Assembly (NCBI GenBank): GCA_018222665.1
Contig: JAAEZW010000022.1
Location: 1-13,933 of the forward strand
Direction: 5' to 3'
Source of the DNA: Paracoccaceae bacterium
GTDB lineage: Bacteria > Pseudomonadota > Alphaproteobacteria > Rhodobacterales > Rhodobacteraceae
DNA: 13,933 nucleotides
Each line of letters begins with the position of its first letter. Positions within the stretch are counted from its first letter, which is position 1. The notes below the pieces were generated by a model, which saw nothing but the letters and a program-made list of their open reading frames with translations, was not told where the DNA came from and made no database searches. This document shows positions 5,430 to 13,933 of the stretch, piece by piece. The position numbers were made by a program, and so were the translations under genes.

Positions 5430-7007
5430 ATGCGCGATTTCTATTCCAAAGGCCGATCAACAGTTTTTGCCGAAAATGGCATGTGCGCCACATCCCATCC
5501 TATTGCGGCTCAAGCCGCGGTCGACGTTTTAAAGGACGGCGGCAACGCAATGGATGCGGCAATTGCGGGCGCCGTTTTATTGGGCATTTGCGAACCACAG
5601 ATGACGGGCATAGGCGGAGATTGCTTTGTCTTATTTTCGCCAGCGGGACGTGATGACGTTCTTGCAATGAACGGGTCTGGTCGCGCGCCTGCAAACCTAA
5701 CTGCGGATAAGTTGCGACAAGCAGGACATGACAAGGTCCCACTGCGTGACCCAAGTGCCGTTACAATACCCACGGCCATTGACGCATTTTGTACCCTAAG
5801 TGAAGATTGGGGAAAGTTGGGATTAGACCGCATTTTGCAGCCCGCAATTCAGTATGCGCACAACGGCATCGCAGTTGCACCAAGAGTTGGGTACGATTGG
5901 TTTAATCTGTTAAATACCTTCCACGAAACGGCAATTCCATTTTTCACAAATAATGGATCAGCACCCGCAACAGGCAGCCGCTTTTCCTATCCCGGACAAG
6001 CTGAAGTAATCGAAAAAATCGCATCCCAAGGACGCGACGGTTTTTATAGCGGCGACGTCTGCGCTGATATGGTTGAAACACTACGTTCCCTCGGTGGGCA
6101 TCATACCGAAGATGATTTTGCGAATGCGCGCGCGGAATATACCAATCCGATTTCTGGGTCTTATGGCAAATACGAATTGATCGAGCATCCACCAAATGGC
6201 CAGGGTGCGACAGCGATTCTAATGGCGAACATGCTAAAGAATTTTGATATCGCTTCACTTGATCCCTTTGGGGTTGAGCGTGCGCATATCGAGGCCGAAA
6301 TTTCCAAACTGGCCTATGACGCGCGCAACCGACTGATCGCTGATCCAACGGTGAACGATGGAACAGAACGTATGTTATCAACCGAATTGGCGAATGAACT
6401 CAGCGCGCTAATTTCAAAAACCAAAGTGAACAAACGTGTCAGCGAAATCACCGAAGCCGTTCACAAAGACACGGTTTACATTTCCGTCGTTGATCGTGAC
6501 CGCATGTCGGTATCGCTCATCTATTCAATCTTCCATGGTTTCGGATCAGGAATTGCGAGCCGCAAATACGGAGTATTGTTCCAAAACCGTGGTGCAGGCT
6601 TTAACTTGATAAAAGGACATCCAAACGAATTGAAACCTGGAAAACGCCCAATGCATACGATTATTCCAGGTATGCTGCGCGAAGGAAGCGGAAACGCCAT
6701 GCCGCTGGGTGTGATGGGGGGACAATACCAACCCTGTGGGCATATACGCGTTCTATCCAACCTTGTTGATTATGGTATGGATATCCAAGCCGCCCTTGAT
6801 GGACCACGAAGCTTTGCCGAAGGTGATGTTCTGAATGTTGAACCAAGCTACGATCTAGCAGTGGTTCAAGGGCTATTGGACTTGGGGCATGATGTTAACC
6901 AAACCATGCCACCAATCGGTGGCGCGCAGGCCATATTGGAAAACAGTGATGGGTTCTTGGTCGGCGGCTCGGACCCACGCAAGGATGGTTGCGCAATCGG
7001 GTATTAG
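5430..7007 (+). CDS. Gamma-glutamyltransferase family protein (cytoplasmic, YwrD-like group)
   Basis: The 525-residue protein belongs to the Ntn-hydrolase GGT family, which cleaves gamma-glutamyl bonds (glutathione and related amides) after self-cleavage into two subunits. Visible motifs are GGNAMDAAIAGAVLLGICEP (38-56 in part), GIGGDCFVLF, and NGSGRAP at 81-87. The large-subunit fold ends at DTVYISVVDRD, where Thr348 is the expected new N-terminal nucleophile. KRPMHTIIPG and VMGGQYQPCGHIRVLSNLVD complete the small subunit. No signal peptide is present, unlike periplasmic GGT of E. coli, which suggests a cytosolic member. The start at 5430 is set by CAGGAGAA at 5417-5424; the reading frame is open for 124 codons upstream but overlaps the kinase gene. 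The real substrate is unknown; cephalosporin acylase-like activity also occurs in the family. Its stop overlaps that of hspQ. Confidence 0.9.
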   Translation: MRDFYSKGRSTVFAENGMCATSHPIAAQAAVDVLKDGGNAMDAAIAGAVLLGICEPQMTGIGGDCFVLFSPAGRDDVLAMNGSGRAPANLTADKLRQAGHDKVPLRDPSAVTIPTAIDAFCTLSEDWGKLGLDRILQPAIQYAHNGIAVAPRVGYDWFNLLNTFHETAIPFFTNNGSAPATGSRFSYPGQAEVIEKIASQGRDGFYSGDVCADMVETLRSLGGHHTEDDFANARAEYTNPISGSYGKYELIEHPPNGQGATAILMANMLKNFDIASLDPFGVERAHIEAEISKLAYDARNRLIADPTVNDGTERMLSTELANELSALISKTKVNKRVSEITEAVHKDTVYISVVDRDRMSVSLIYSIFHGFGSGIASRKYGVLFQNRGAGFNLIKGHPNELKPGKRPMHTIIPGMLREGSGNAMPLGVMGGQYQPCGHIRVLSNLVDYGMDIQAALDGPRSFAEGDVLNVEPSYDLAVVQGLLDLGHDVNQTMPPIGGAQAILENSDGFLVGGSDPRKDGCAIGY

Positions 7008-7330
7008 TTCAACTGAAAGTGCAGTGGATATTGACCATCTTGAAACGGGCCGAACATGTCTGGAATGTCAGGATGTTCGACGGGTTCGCCAGAATAATCC
7101 GCAACTAGGTTCTGTTCAGATACATAGGCCACATAAAAGCTATGATCATTTTCAGCCAATAAATGATAGAACGGCTGCTCTTTCGCGGGGCGGCTATCTT
7201 CTGGAATGGACTCATACCATTCCTCTGTATTTGCAAACTCTGCATCAACATCAAACACCACACCGCGAAACGGATGTTTGCGATGACGCACGATCTGGCC
7301 AAGATTATATTTTGCAAACTGTTGGTTCAT
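7004..7330 (-). CDS. hspQ: Heat shock protein HspQ (YccV-like, hemimethylated-DNA-binding family)
   Basis: The 108-residue form begins MNQQFAKYNLGQIVRHRKHP and carries the conserved family core: PFRGVVFDVDAEFANTEEWY, RPAKEQPFYHLLAEND and YVAYVSEQNLVADYSGEPV. In E. coli HspQ binds hemimethylated oriC DNA, affects DnaA stability and acts as a specificity enhancer for Lon. The frame stays open upstream for 45 codons to an ATG at 7465. I choose 7330 because family members begin just before the KYxxGQ motif and the extension shows no recognisable domain, though the Shine-Dalgarno there (GGGGG, about 11 bases away) is not ideal. It converges with the gamma-glutamyltransferase gene, overlapping it by four bases. 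Confidence 0.88.
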   Translation of the reverse strand: MNQQFAKYNLGQIVRHRKHPFRGVVFDVDAEFANTEEWYESIPEDSRPAKEQPFYHLLAENDHSFYVAYVSEQNLVADYSGEPVEHPDIPDMFGPFQDGQYPLHFQLN

Positions 7331-7354
7331 ACACAAAAATACCCCCGAGTCAGC

Positions 7355-7383
7355 TGGATACTGTTTTACACCTAATTTGTCCA
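7355..7383 (-). promoter_or_regulatory. Possible hspQ promoter
   Basis: On the minus strand TGGACA (7383-7378) and TATCCA (7360-7355) are separated by 17 bases and lie just upstream of the preferred hspQ start. The match to the sigma-70 consensus is partial. If real, it lies inside the 45-codon open extension and would support the shorter protein. Confidence 0.25.
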
Positions 7384-7576
7384 GGATCACATTCGCTAAA
7401 ACGGGAAACAATCTGTGATCAATTAGGCGACATTCCTTGTCAAAACGTGTTAAAATTCGCACCATAGGGTCTTTTTTGGTCGTCCGCCATTATTCTGGTA
7501 CCTTCACAGAATAGTGCTTTTTAAAGTCCAAGAATTTAGCTATGATGGCGCAAAATTATAAAAGCGAGAGGCGATA

Positions 7577-8161
7577 ATGAGCAGTACCCTTCGCGCAGTT
7601 ATCTTACTTCTTCTTGTGGCCTCTTGCGGCGTTGCCCGTTATAGCCCGCCAAGAAACTTGGACAACGCGTGCTCAATTTTGGCACAACGACCTGCCTTTG
7701 ATCGGGCTTTTCAAGCTGTAAAGCATAAGTGGGGCGTTCCTGTTCACGTACAGATGGCGATCATTCATCAAGAAAGTAGGTTCAAAGCCAACGCGCGCAC
7801 ACCCATGAAATATATCCTGGGCGTCATCCCAATAGGCCGTCAAAGCACCGCATTTGGATATTCACAGGCGCTTAGTGGCACTTGGAAAGAATATCGCCAA
7901 TCAACAGGTCGCTTTGGTGCACGCCGCGATGACATTTATGATGCGGCTGATTTCATCGGTTGGTACTTGGCTGCGTCAAACCGAGAGCTTGGCATTTCTT
8001 TAAGCGATACGCGCAATCAATACCTCGCCTATCACGAAGGCCGCACAGGGTATAAGCGCCGGTCATATAATTCAAAACGATGGTTGTTGGATGTATCTGC
8101 CAAAGTACTCGCACGTGGCAATACATATAAACGTCAGTTACGAAGTTGTGGACGTAGCTAA
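7577..8161 (+). CDS. Lytic transglycosylase (SLT-domain) lipoprotein
   Basis: The 194-residue protein has a short lipoprotein signal peptide with lipobox LVASC (Cys17), so it should be anchored in the outer membrane facing the periplasm. The SLT fold is marked by MAIIHQESRFKANAR with the catalytic Glu66, then TAFGYSQALSGTWKEYR, then AYHEGRTGYKRRSY at 151-164. Such enzymes cut the MurNAc-GlcNAc bond of peptidoglycan and form 1,6-anhydro-MurNAc. Between the Glu motif and GYSQ there is an extra hydrophobic segment (PMKYILGVIPIGR), which I recall as a feature of this subfamily. GAGAGG before the ATG supports the start, and TATGAT at 7541-7546 could be a -10 element. The stop is one base from that of lolA, on the other strand. 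Confidence 0.9.
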   Translation: MSSTLRAVILLLLVASCGVARYSPPRNLDNACSILAQRPAFDRAFQAVKHKWGVPVHVQMAIIHQESRFKANARTPMKYILGVIPIGRQSTAFGYSQALSGTWKEYRQSTGRFGARRDDIYDAADFIGWYLAASNRELGISLSDTRNQYLAYHEGRTGYKRRSYNSKRWLLDVSAKVLARGNTYKRQLRSCGRS

Positions 8162-8162
8162 G

Positions 8163-8768
8163 TCAATCGCGCTGATTTCGCTGCATGATTTCAAGTGACA
8201 CATTGAATAAGCTCGAGCGGAGTTTTCCGCCAAGCTGCAAGTCATCCAGAACAAAAATTGTACGCTCACCACTTTCGTTGAACAGCGCCCATTGGCGCAA
8301 GTCAATCTCGGGTCCTGTAAAATAAAAATCCATCTTCCCGCGTTCAGGGTGATCGGGATCCTGAACACTTAGGATCGTCGCGGTCCCATCATAATGGTGA
8401 CCAACAACCATGCGCGCATTTTCCAGATCAACGCGTTTTGCCAAGACCAAACCCAAAGGCGTTTTATCCAACGGGTAATTTTGTGGCATCCCATCGCCTT
8501 GGGGATCAAAGACCGACAAAGTGTTGGACACCGCCAACACCAATGCCGAATTTGGTGGGTCGTATTCAAAACGAATGCGGCCAGGGCGTTGAATATAAAT
8601 GTCACCAGTATCCCGACTGCCGTCGGCATTGATTTGGTGAAACGACGATTGGGCTGTCTTCATCGTATTAAAATACTCTGACAATTGTGCCAATGACAGT
8701 TTATCCGCAAATGCAGAGGTTGAGAATAAAAGCGATGTAAGAGCTGCGGCAATTGAAAATTTGTTCAT
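8163..8768 (-). CDS. lolA: Outer-membrane lipoprotein carrier protein LolA
   Basis: The 201-residue protein is the periplasmic chaperone that takes lipoproteins from the LolCDE transporter and delivers them to the outer membrane. I start it at 8768 because MNKFSIAAALTSLLFSTSAFA is a good Sec signal peptide with cleavage after AFA; the frame extends 15 codons further to a GTG at 8813, which would bury the signal. Core features are FHQINADGSRDTGDIYIQRPGRIRFEYDPP (in part), an aromatic-rich first half of the open barrel, then NYPLDKTPLGLVLA and WALFNESGERTIFVL. It follows ftsK on the same strand with an 80-base gap holding a hairpin, an order I recall from Rhodobacterales. Substrates in this window would include the two predicted lipoproteins. 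Confidence 0.92.
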   Translation of the reverse strand: MNKFSIAAALTSLLFSTSAFADKLSLAQLSEYFNTMKTAQSSFHQINADGSRDTGDIYIQRPGRIRFEYDPPNSALVLAVSNTLSVFDPQGDGMPQNYPLDKTPLGLVLAKRVDLENARMVVGHHYDGTATILSVQDPDHPERGKMDFYFTGPEIDLRQWALFNESGERTIFVLDDLQLGGKLRSSLFNVSLEIMQRNQRD

Positions 8769-8802
8769 ATCATCAACATATTCAACCCCGTTCCACGGTG
8801 AA

Positions 8803-8831
8803 ACCCCCATCACGCTTTGGTGAAGTGGGGT
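8803..8831 (-). other. Hairpin between ftsK and lolA
   Basis: ACCCC at 8803-8807 pairs with GGGGT at 8827-8831, and TCAC at 8810-8813 pairs with GTGA at 8820-8823, with a six-base loop and a small internal loop. On the transcribed strand only three T residues follow, so it is at best a weak terminator or attenuator. It could instead mark an mRNA processing point between the two genes. Confidence 0.35.
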
Positions 8832-8848
8832 CCCAAGAAATGGGCGAT

Positions 8849-11668
8849 TTATTGCTGTTCAGGGACAAGGATTTCTCGTTTACCCACGTGGTTTGCTGCT
8901 GAAATCAAACCTTCATCTTCCATCTGTTCGACCAAGCGCGCGGCCTTATTATACCCAATGGCCAGTTTGCGTTGAATATAGCTGGTTGAAACCTTGCGAT
9001 CTTTCAGCACGACTGCAACGGCTTGATCATACAATGCATCTTCGCCGTCTGTGTTGCCACCCAGTCCCAGCACCATATCAATGCCATCCGCCTTATCGTC
9101 ATCGGGCCCTTCAACAACGCCCGACTTATATTCAGGTGGACCATATGCCTTAAGGTGGTTGACGATTTCCTCGACTTCTTCATCCGAAACAAAGGGACCA
9201 TGGCAACGCGTGATTTTTGAACCACCCGCCATATAAAGCATGTCCCCCATACCCAAAAGCTGTTCGGCACCCATTTCGCCCAAAATCGTTCGGCTGTCGA
9301 TTTTTGAAGTTACTTGGAACGAAATACGTGTGGGGAAATTCGCCTTAATCGTACCTGTAATCACGTCAACAGATGGGCGTTGTGTCGCCATGATCAGATG
9401 AATACCCGACGCCCGAGCCATTTGTGCAAGGCGTTGAATACAGGCCTCAATCTCTTTGCCCGCGACCATCATCAAATCTGCCATTTCGTCAACGATCACG
9501 ACGATATAGGGCATTTTCTCTGGCTGGAATTCTTCTGTTTCAAAAACAGGATCGCCAGTTTTGTCATCAAAACCAGTCTGAATAGTGCGGCTGAACATTT
9601 CGCCCTTGGACAGCGCGTCATTAACACGACTGTTATAACCATCGATATTTCGCACACCCATTTTGGACATTTTGCGATAGCGCTCTTCCATTTCGCCAAC
9701 GACCCATTTTAGGGCAACAACCGCTTTTTTAGGATCTGTCACAACGGGCGATAGAAGATGCGGAATACCGTCATAAACGCTCAACTCCAACATCTTGGGA
9801 TCGATCATGATTAAACGACATTCTTCTGGTGTCAATTTGTAAAGCAGTGACAAAATCATCGTGTTGATCGCAACCGATTTACCCGAACCTGTCGTCCCCG
9901 CAATTAATAGGTGAGGCATTTTTGCCAAATTGGCGACCATGGGTTCACCACCGATATCTTTGCCCAACGCAAGGGGTAGTTTTTGGTTTCCGTCGCCAAA
10001 TGCACGAGTTGACAAAATTTCACGCAGCACAACTTTTTCTCGGTTTTCGTTCGGCAATTCGATACCAATCACCGACCTACCTGGAACCGTTGAAACCCGT
10101 GCTGAAAGCGCGGACATGGATCGTGCAATGTCATCCGCCAATCCAATCACTCGGCTGGCCTTAAGACCTGGCGCAGGTTCTAATTCATACATTGTCACCA
10201 CGGGACCAGGGCGCACGCTGATAATTTCGCCCTTCACGCCATAGTCATCCAAAACAGATTCCAGCAGGCGTGCATTTTCCTCTAACGCTTCATCCGACAA
10301 CACGTGTCGCGAAATGCTGGTAGGATTGGTCAACAGGCTAAGCGGTGGCAATTCATATTCTGCCTGACGATCATCAAATTTCAACGCAGGCTGCGCCTCT
10401 GCCAAAGCGCGTGTTGATTTCTGGATGGGTTTGCGCGCTGCGGGTTGCACCACCTTTTTGGGCTCAAACACCTGTGCGCGATAACTCATATCAACGGGTG
10501 CGTCAATTTCGTCGTGGAACGCTTCCAAGTCATTCTCTGAAACCTCATGTTCACTTAGATCAAGTGGTACCTGTTCGGACTGTTCCGGCAGTCGTGGCGA
10601 TAGTGTCAAACGGGGTTCTACACGTTCATGCGACGCCAATGGTTCGTCCCCATCTAAAACAAGCGCATCAGGGCCTCGTCCCAATCCTTTAGTCAATGGT
10701 TTTTCTTCTTCGACGGGTGCAGTTTCGGGCATTACGCGATTTTTGATTGCATCCGCGATACGTGAACGAATGCGATCCTCGCCTGGGGCACTTGCTTCTA
10801 CATTAAATGTCGCTTCTACCAATTCTAGCTCTGGCAATGTCTGTTGACGTTTGATCAGCTTTGGCATCCGCGCAAGTAGGCTTGGCTTTTCTGGCTGCTC
10901 TTGCTCGAATACCTCTGTGGTAGGCTCAAGAACCTCGGTCGTTTGCATCTGCAAACGCGCCTCTCGTTTGGCTTGTGAATTCTGCTGAACATCCTTCACC
11001 TTTGCTACCGCGCGTTCTGTTCCAAGACCTGCCAACGTCATAATGTGCGCATAGGTCATTACCACACTGACATACAAAAAGCGTGCAATTGATCGCAGTT
11101 CTTCTTTATCGAAGCCCAGCACAAAGATCCCAACAATCATCATAAGGATCGCCGAAAGAACGGATAATAAAACGATCGCAATTTTTGCATTGATCGGAAC
11201 GGCCGTCAGCAGAAATCCAACAACTGTATCTCCGAACAAACCACCCAATCCAAAGCTATGTGTCCAAGTCGCATCAGGGACAAGTGTTGCAGCATAGATC
11301 GCAACCAAAGCCACACCAACAGGTGAGAAAATTGCGCGACTCGTTGCTCGCTCTGATCCTTTGTGAGTGGTCAAACGCCCACCCCATACCAAAAACAGGG
11401 CGACAAGAGACCAACTGCCCCAGCCCAAAATTAGGAACACAGGGGATGCAATTGTGGCACCTGTGATCCCCAGTAGGTTTTGAACAGATGCATCAGAGGC
11501 AGAAAATGGACCTGGATCAGATGGCGAATAACTGTAGATGATCAATGCAGCGAGAACGCCGATAATCATCATCGCAATCCCCAAAAGTTCAACACCCCTG
11601 CGTTCAAGCGTTTCTTGAACTGAGCTATCAATGAGTGGATCGCGACCACGTGCCTGATGATATGCCAT
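8849..11668 (-). CDS. ftsK: DNA translocase FtsK
   Basis: The 939-residue protein anchors at the division septum and pumps chromosomal DNA, handing dif sites to XerCD for dimer resolution. Hydrophobic segments at about 27-46, 76-97, 114-131 and 147-186 form the N-terminal membrane domain. Residues about 220-440 are a charged, low-complexity linker. The motor follows: Walker A GTTGSGKS at 591-598, Walker [13 protein letters not shown] at 721-732 with Asp727/Glu728, and [12 protein letters not shown] at 761-772. The C-terminal gamma winged helix (about 876-939, [20 protein letters not shown] shown in part) reads polar KOPS sequences. GAGGT just before the ATG supports the start. The start lies 11 bases after the aminotransferase stop, so the two genes share a transcript. 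Confidence 0.96.
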   Translation of the reverse strand: MAYHQARGRDPLIDSSVQETLERRGVELLGIAMMIIGVLAALIIYSYSPSDPGPFSASDASVQNLLGITGATIASPVFLILGWGSWSLVALFLVWGGRLTTHKGSERATSRAIFSPVGVALVAIYAATLVPDATWTHSFGLGGLFGDTVVGFLLTAVPINAKIAIVLLSVLSAILMMIVGIFVLGFDKEELRSIARFLYVSVVMTYAHIMTLAGLGTERAVAKVKDVQQNSQAKREARLQMQTTEVLEPTTEVFEQEQPEKPSLLARMPKLIKRQQTLPELELVEATFNVEASAPGEDRIRSRIADAIKNRVMPETAPVEEEKPLTKGLGRGPDALVLDGDEPLASHERVEPRLTLSPRLPEQSEQVPLDLSEHEVSENDLEAFHDEIDAPVDMSYRAQVFEPKKVVQPAARKPIQKSTRALAEAQPALKFDDRQAEYELPPLSLLTNPTSISRHVLSDEALEENARLLESVLDDYGVKGEIISVRPGPVVTMYELEPAPGLKASRVIGLADDIARSMSALSARVSTVPGRSVIGIELPNENREKVVLREILSTRAFGDGNQKLPLALGKDIGGEPMVANLAKMPHLLIAGTTGSGKSVAINTMILSLLYKLTPEECRLIMIDPKMLELSVYDGIPHLLSPVVTDPKKAVVALKWVVGEMEERYRKMSKMGVRNIDGYNSRVNDALSKGEMFSRTIQTGFDDKTGDPVFETEEFQPEKMPYIVVIVDEMADLMMVAGKEIEACIQRLAQMARASGIHLIMATQRPSVDVITGTIKANFPTRISFQVTSKIDSRTILGEMGAEQLLGMGDMLYMAGGSKITRCHGPFVSDEEVEEIVNHLKAYGPPEYKSGVVEGPDDDKADGIDMVLGLGGNTDGEDALYDQAVAVVLKDRKVSTSYIQRKLAIGYNKAARLVEQMEDEGLISAANHVGKREILVPEQQ

Positions 11669-11679
11669 ATCTGACCTCG

Positions 11680-12861
11680 TTAATTATAAAGACAGTCGCG
11701 CAGGCGGATTAATCCGCGCTCTGCCTCTTTTTTTGGAGCGACCAAAGCCACTCGAATATACGGAGCGCCTGGCGCCCCCTGCTCTGTTTCTTTCGAGAGA
11801 TACCGTCCCGGCAACACGCGTACGCCTGTTTCCTGCCACAGACGCAACGCGCTCTCTTCGCCATCGCCCACATTTAACCAAAGGAAAAAGCCTGCCTCGG
11901 GCGAATGATAGGCGTCTATCCCCGCAAATATATGATCCGCTGCGTCGAATTTTTCTGAATAAAGCGCGCGGTTTTCCACGACATGTGCCTCATCCTGCCA
12001 AACGAGTGCGGACACCGCCTGCAATGGTCCGGGCAATGGGGCACCTGAATAGGCACGCAAACGTTTCATATGCGCAATGGTTTTTGGCCCACCCGCGGCA
12101 AACCCTGAGCGCAATCCCGGTAGATTGGAACGTTTCGACAGTGAATGGAAAATCACAACACGTTCGGGGTCCGCACCCATTTCATGGGCAACCTGTAGCG
12201 CACCAACTGGTGTATCACCGCGGTATATTTCGCTGTAACATTCATCTGCAAAAATACGGAAATCGTATTTTTCCGCCAAGCCAATCAGAGTTTCCAAATA
12301 CGCACGTGACGCGATGGCCCCCTGTGGATTTGATGGGGAGCAGATATAAGCAGCAACCGTCCGATTAAGTGTTCCAGCAGGCAAGGATGCGTAGTCTGGC
12401 AAGAATCCATTTTCAGCGTCAGCCGGAACAAATACCTGCTCCGCACCCACTGAAATTGAAGCAATCATGTATACCTGATAAAATGGGTTAGGGATTAGAA
12501 CGACAGGCGTCTGTCCATTTTTTAGTTCGGGCAACAATGCCATTGCCGCATTATATAATCCTTCGCGCGTCCCATTTAACGCCAAAACCTGAGTGTCCGC
12601 ATCAATCCCTACCGCGAAACGCCGTTTAACCCAATCAGCAATGGAATTGCGCAGCTCAGGCGTTCCATCATTGGCGGGATAAGAGTTCAACCCGCCCATT
12701 GCATCACTTAGGATATCACTGACCCAAGTAGGAAAGGCGTGTTTGGGTTCACCAATCGTCATATGCACGACATCGCCGCCTGCAGGATGGTGATCCAACA
12801 GGGCGCGCAAACGCGGGAACGCATAGTCCGGAAGGTTCGAAAACCGATCAGGGAACTCCAT
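11680..12861 (-). CDS. PLP-dependent aminotransferase, class I/II (DapC-like)
   Basis: The 393-residue protein is a fold-type I aminotransferase. The PLP-binding Lys243 lies in [16 protein letters not shown]. Other cofactor and substrate contacts are Asn178 in SPSNPQG, Asp206 and Tyr209 in [10 protein letters not shown], Arg251, and the carboxylate-binding Arg370 in YIRVAL. The overall look ([22 protein letters not shown]) resembles N-succinyldiaminopimelate aminotransferase DapC, which would supply lysine and peptidoglycan precursors. General aspartate-family aminotransferases cannot be excluded. The ATG at 12861 follows a GAGG nine bases upstream. It is 11 bases ahead of ftsK and 123 bases after an amidase gene. 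Confidence 0.88.
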   Translation of the reverse strand: MEFPDRFSNLPDYAFPRLRALLDHHPAGGDVVHMTIGEPKHAFPTWVSDILSDAMGGLNSYPANDGTPELRNSIADWVKRRFAVGIDADTQVLALNGTREGLYNAAMALLPELKNGQTPVVLIPNPFYQVYMIASISVGAEQVFVPADAENGFLPDYASLPAGTLNRTVAAYICSPSNPQGAIASRAYLETLIGLAEKYDFRIFADECYSEIYRGDTPVGALQVAHEMGADPERVVIFHSLSKRSNLPGLRSGFAAGGPKTIAHMKRLRAYSGAPLPGPLQAVSALVWQDEAHVVENRALYSEKFDAADHIFAGIDAYHSPEAGFFLWLNVGDGEESALRLWQETGVRVLPGRYLSKETEQGAPGAPYIRVALVAPKKEAERGLIRLRDCLYN

Positions 12862-12880
12862 TCAAATCTGCCTCATGTGT

Positions 12881-12902
12881 CGGGATCTTTGTCCCGTTTT
12901 TT
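12881..12902 (+). terminator. Terminator-like hairpin plus T-run, opposite to the flanking genes
   Basis: CGGGA at 12881-12885 pairs with TCCCG at 12892-12896 around a six-base loop, and six T residues follow at 12897-12902 on the plus strand. No plus-strand gene is nearby. Read in the minus direction it lies in the leader of the aminotransferase mRNA, 20-40 bases before the start codon, with an A-run first. It could stop antisense transcription toward the amidase or fold in the leader. Confidence 0.35.
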
Positions 12903-12905
12903 ATG

Positions 12906-12934
12906 ACGATAGCGGATGGCAGCGCTTTCGTCCA
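12906..12934 (-). promoter_or_regulatory. Possible promoter of the aminotransferase-ftsK operon
   Basis: On the minus strand TGGACG (12934-12929) and TATCGT (12911-12906) are 17 bases apart, each matching four of six sigma-70 consensus positions. Transcription would start near 12900, just before the leader hairpin and about 40 bases from the start codon. The 123-base gap after the amidase gene is consistent with a separate promoter. Confidence 0.3.
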
Positions 12935-12984
12935 GAAAAAGCGGCGGAATCATTTGTTATGTGACGAAAATCCCTCAGCTGGGC

Positions 12985-13933
12985 TTAACTCAAGGCGGCT
13001 TCGGCGGCTAAGCCAAGACGTAGCAAGCGCTCTTCTTGCAGGGGATGCCCCATCAACATGACACCACAACTTGGGATACCCGTTGGCAATGTCAGCGCAC
13101 ATAATCCCATAAGGTTGCCAATGCGCGTATTGCGCAAAGCCATCAAGTTTTCAGTGATGTAATAGTCATCATCGTTTAACAAACGTTCAATGTTCGGCGG
13201 GGTGCTGGGGGCTGTTGGCAAAATCACCGCATCAAAACCTGCGGTTCTTGACAAATATGCCGTCCGCAAACGCTCAAGATCTTGCCAGGCTGCAACATAA
13301 TCTGCCGCTTTGAAATCCGCACCACCACGGAATCGCTCTAAAATCGGTTCAAACATCAGATCGGGATTTGCCTCAATCTCGGCACCCCATGTACCATAGG
13401 CTTCTGCGGAAAACAGAATGGCCGCATGTGCGAATGATTGTTCGACTTCGGGGATTACGATTTCAACAATCTCTACACCCGCCTCGGTGAATTTTGCAAC
13501 CGCCGTTTCAAATGCACTTTGCGGTGCATCGCGCAGGTCATTCATTGCAACCGTTTTCAAAACCCCTAATCGCCGACCTTTTAATGTTGTCGGCGTCATA
13601 TCAATTGCCTTGCGCCCCTCTAACACGGCCAAAACATGTGCAGCATCTGTCACAGTCTTCGCAAGCGGACCAACCGTGTCAAAACGTGCGCACAGCGGCA
13701 CTACACCAGTTAAACTCAGTCTGCCCGATGTTGTTTTTAAACCCACCAAATCATTCCAAACCGATGGAATACGCACCGATCCCCCAGTATCCGAGCCAAT
13801 CGCAACAGGCGCCAACCCAAACGCGACAGAGGCCGCAGCCCCAGATGATGAACCACCAGAAACCGCATCGGTATCATGCACACATGGCGATGTTGCAGTC
13901 TTTGGGTTTAGCCCCAAACCAGAAAACGCCAAT
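12985..13933 (-). CDS. Amidase-signature family hydrolase (5' part missing)
   Basis: The gene runs off the right edge; about 316 C-terminal residues are present. The amidase signature is clear: the serine-rich GGSSSGAAASVAFGLAPVAI carries the cis-Ser of the Ser-cisSer-Lys triad, and SDTGGSVRIPS carries the nucleophilic Ser. The catalytic Lys lies upstream, outside the window. The following segment GLKTTSGRLSLTGVVPLC and the FDTVGPLAKTV motif fit the family. Such enzymes hydrolyse amides to acid and ammonia; GatA of the tRNA amidotransferase shares the fold, but nothing here shows GatB or GatC partners. A C-terminal region PTAPSTPPNIERLLNDDDYY is common in amidases of the allophanate hydrolase type. 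The substrate is unknown. The first codon visible is not the start. Confidence 0.9.
   Translation of the reverse strand, partial: LAFSGLGLNPKTATSPCVHDTDAVSGGSSSGAAASVAFGLAPVAIGSDTGGSVRIPSVWNDLVGLKTTSGRLSLTGVVPLCARFDTVGPLAKTVTDAAHVLAVLEGRKAIDMTPTTLKGRRLGVLKTVAMNDLRDAPQSAFETAVAKFTEAGVEIVEIVIPEVEQSFAHAAILFSAEAYGTWGAEIEANPDLMFEPILERFRGGADFKAADYVAAWQDLERLRTAYLSRTAGFDAVILPTAPSTPPNIERLLNDDDYYITENLMALRNTRIGNLMGLCALTLPTGIPSCGVMLMGHPLQEERLLRLGLAAEAALS

Noticed and set aside
7790..7855. Insertion in the transglycosylase between the catalytic Glu motif and GYSQ
   Set aside because: I recall this hydrophobic segment as a regular feature of a lipoprotein SLT subfamily, so it is not treated as novel.
8769..8813. 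15-codon extension of LolA from a GTG
   Set aside because: It would place a charged segment ahead of a good Sec signal peptide and covers the ftsK-lolA hairpin.
9500..9712. Plus-strand open frames opposite ftsK
   Set aside because: Shadows of the ftsK motor domain, which has intact Walker motifs on the minus strand.
1..13933. Mobile element, CRISPR array, tRNA or defence island
   Set aside because: No transposase or integrase gene, repeat-spacer pattern, tRNA-like fold or abrupt change in gene type was seen by eye on either strand.

Overview
The window reads as an ordinary, densely packed chromosomal segment of an alphaproteobacterium, most likely a Rhodobacterales (roseobacter-group) member of moderate GC. 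This is inferred from protein flavour and gene order (adenosine kinase next to nth; amidase, aminotransferase, ftsK and lolA on one strand; a STAS/anti-sigma kinase pair) and was not checked by any search. There are thirteen genes, two of them cut by the window edges. No rRNA, tRNA, CRISPR array, insertion sequence, prophage or integration scar is visible, and no stretch over 300 bases lacks a gene.

Region 1 (1-1911) carries nucleoside and DNA-repair functions. An adenosine-kinase-type PfkB gene overlaps nth (endonuclease III) by ATGA on the minus strand. A divergent plus-strand gene encodes an HTH/O6-methylguanine-DNA methyltransferase. An imperfect palindrome sits just before the ribosome binding site of the methyltransferase.

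Region 2 (2035-4372) has a glycine-zipper/OmpA lipoprotein on the plus strand. It faces a minus-strand pair that overlaps by ATGA: a thiolase followed by a GAF-fold free methionine-(R)-sulfoxide reductase.

Region 3 (4468-7007) holds a two-gene partner-switching module, a STAS anti-sigma antagonist and a GHKL-type anti-sigma kinase that starts with TTG. Its kinase has Asn in place of the usual ATP-contacting Asp of the DxG box. A 187-base spacer with a long 64-base stem-loop follows, then a cytoplasmic gamma-glutamyltransferase-family enzyme.

Region 4 (7004-8161) has hspQ on the minus strand, overlapping the end of the gamma-glutamyltransferase gene tail to tail, and a divergent SLT-type lytic transglycosylase lipoprotein.

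Region 5 (8163-13933) is a minus-strand block of envelope and division genes. In transcription order these are an amidase (partial), a class I/II aminotransferase, ftsK and lolA. The aminotransferase and ftsK are 11 bases apart and clearly co-transcribed. A possible separate promoter precedes the aminotransferase.

Most of the content is housekeeping. I do not see a clear new defence or biosynthetic system. The points most worth a second look are the partner-switching pair with its altered kinase box, and the large stem-loop before the gamma-glutamyltransferase gene.
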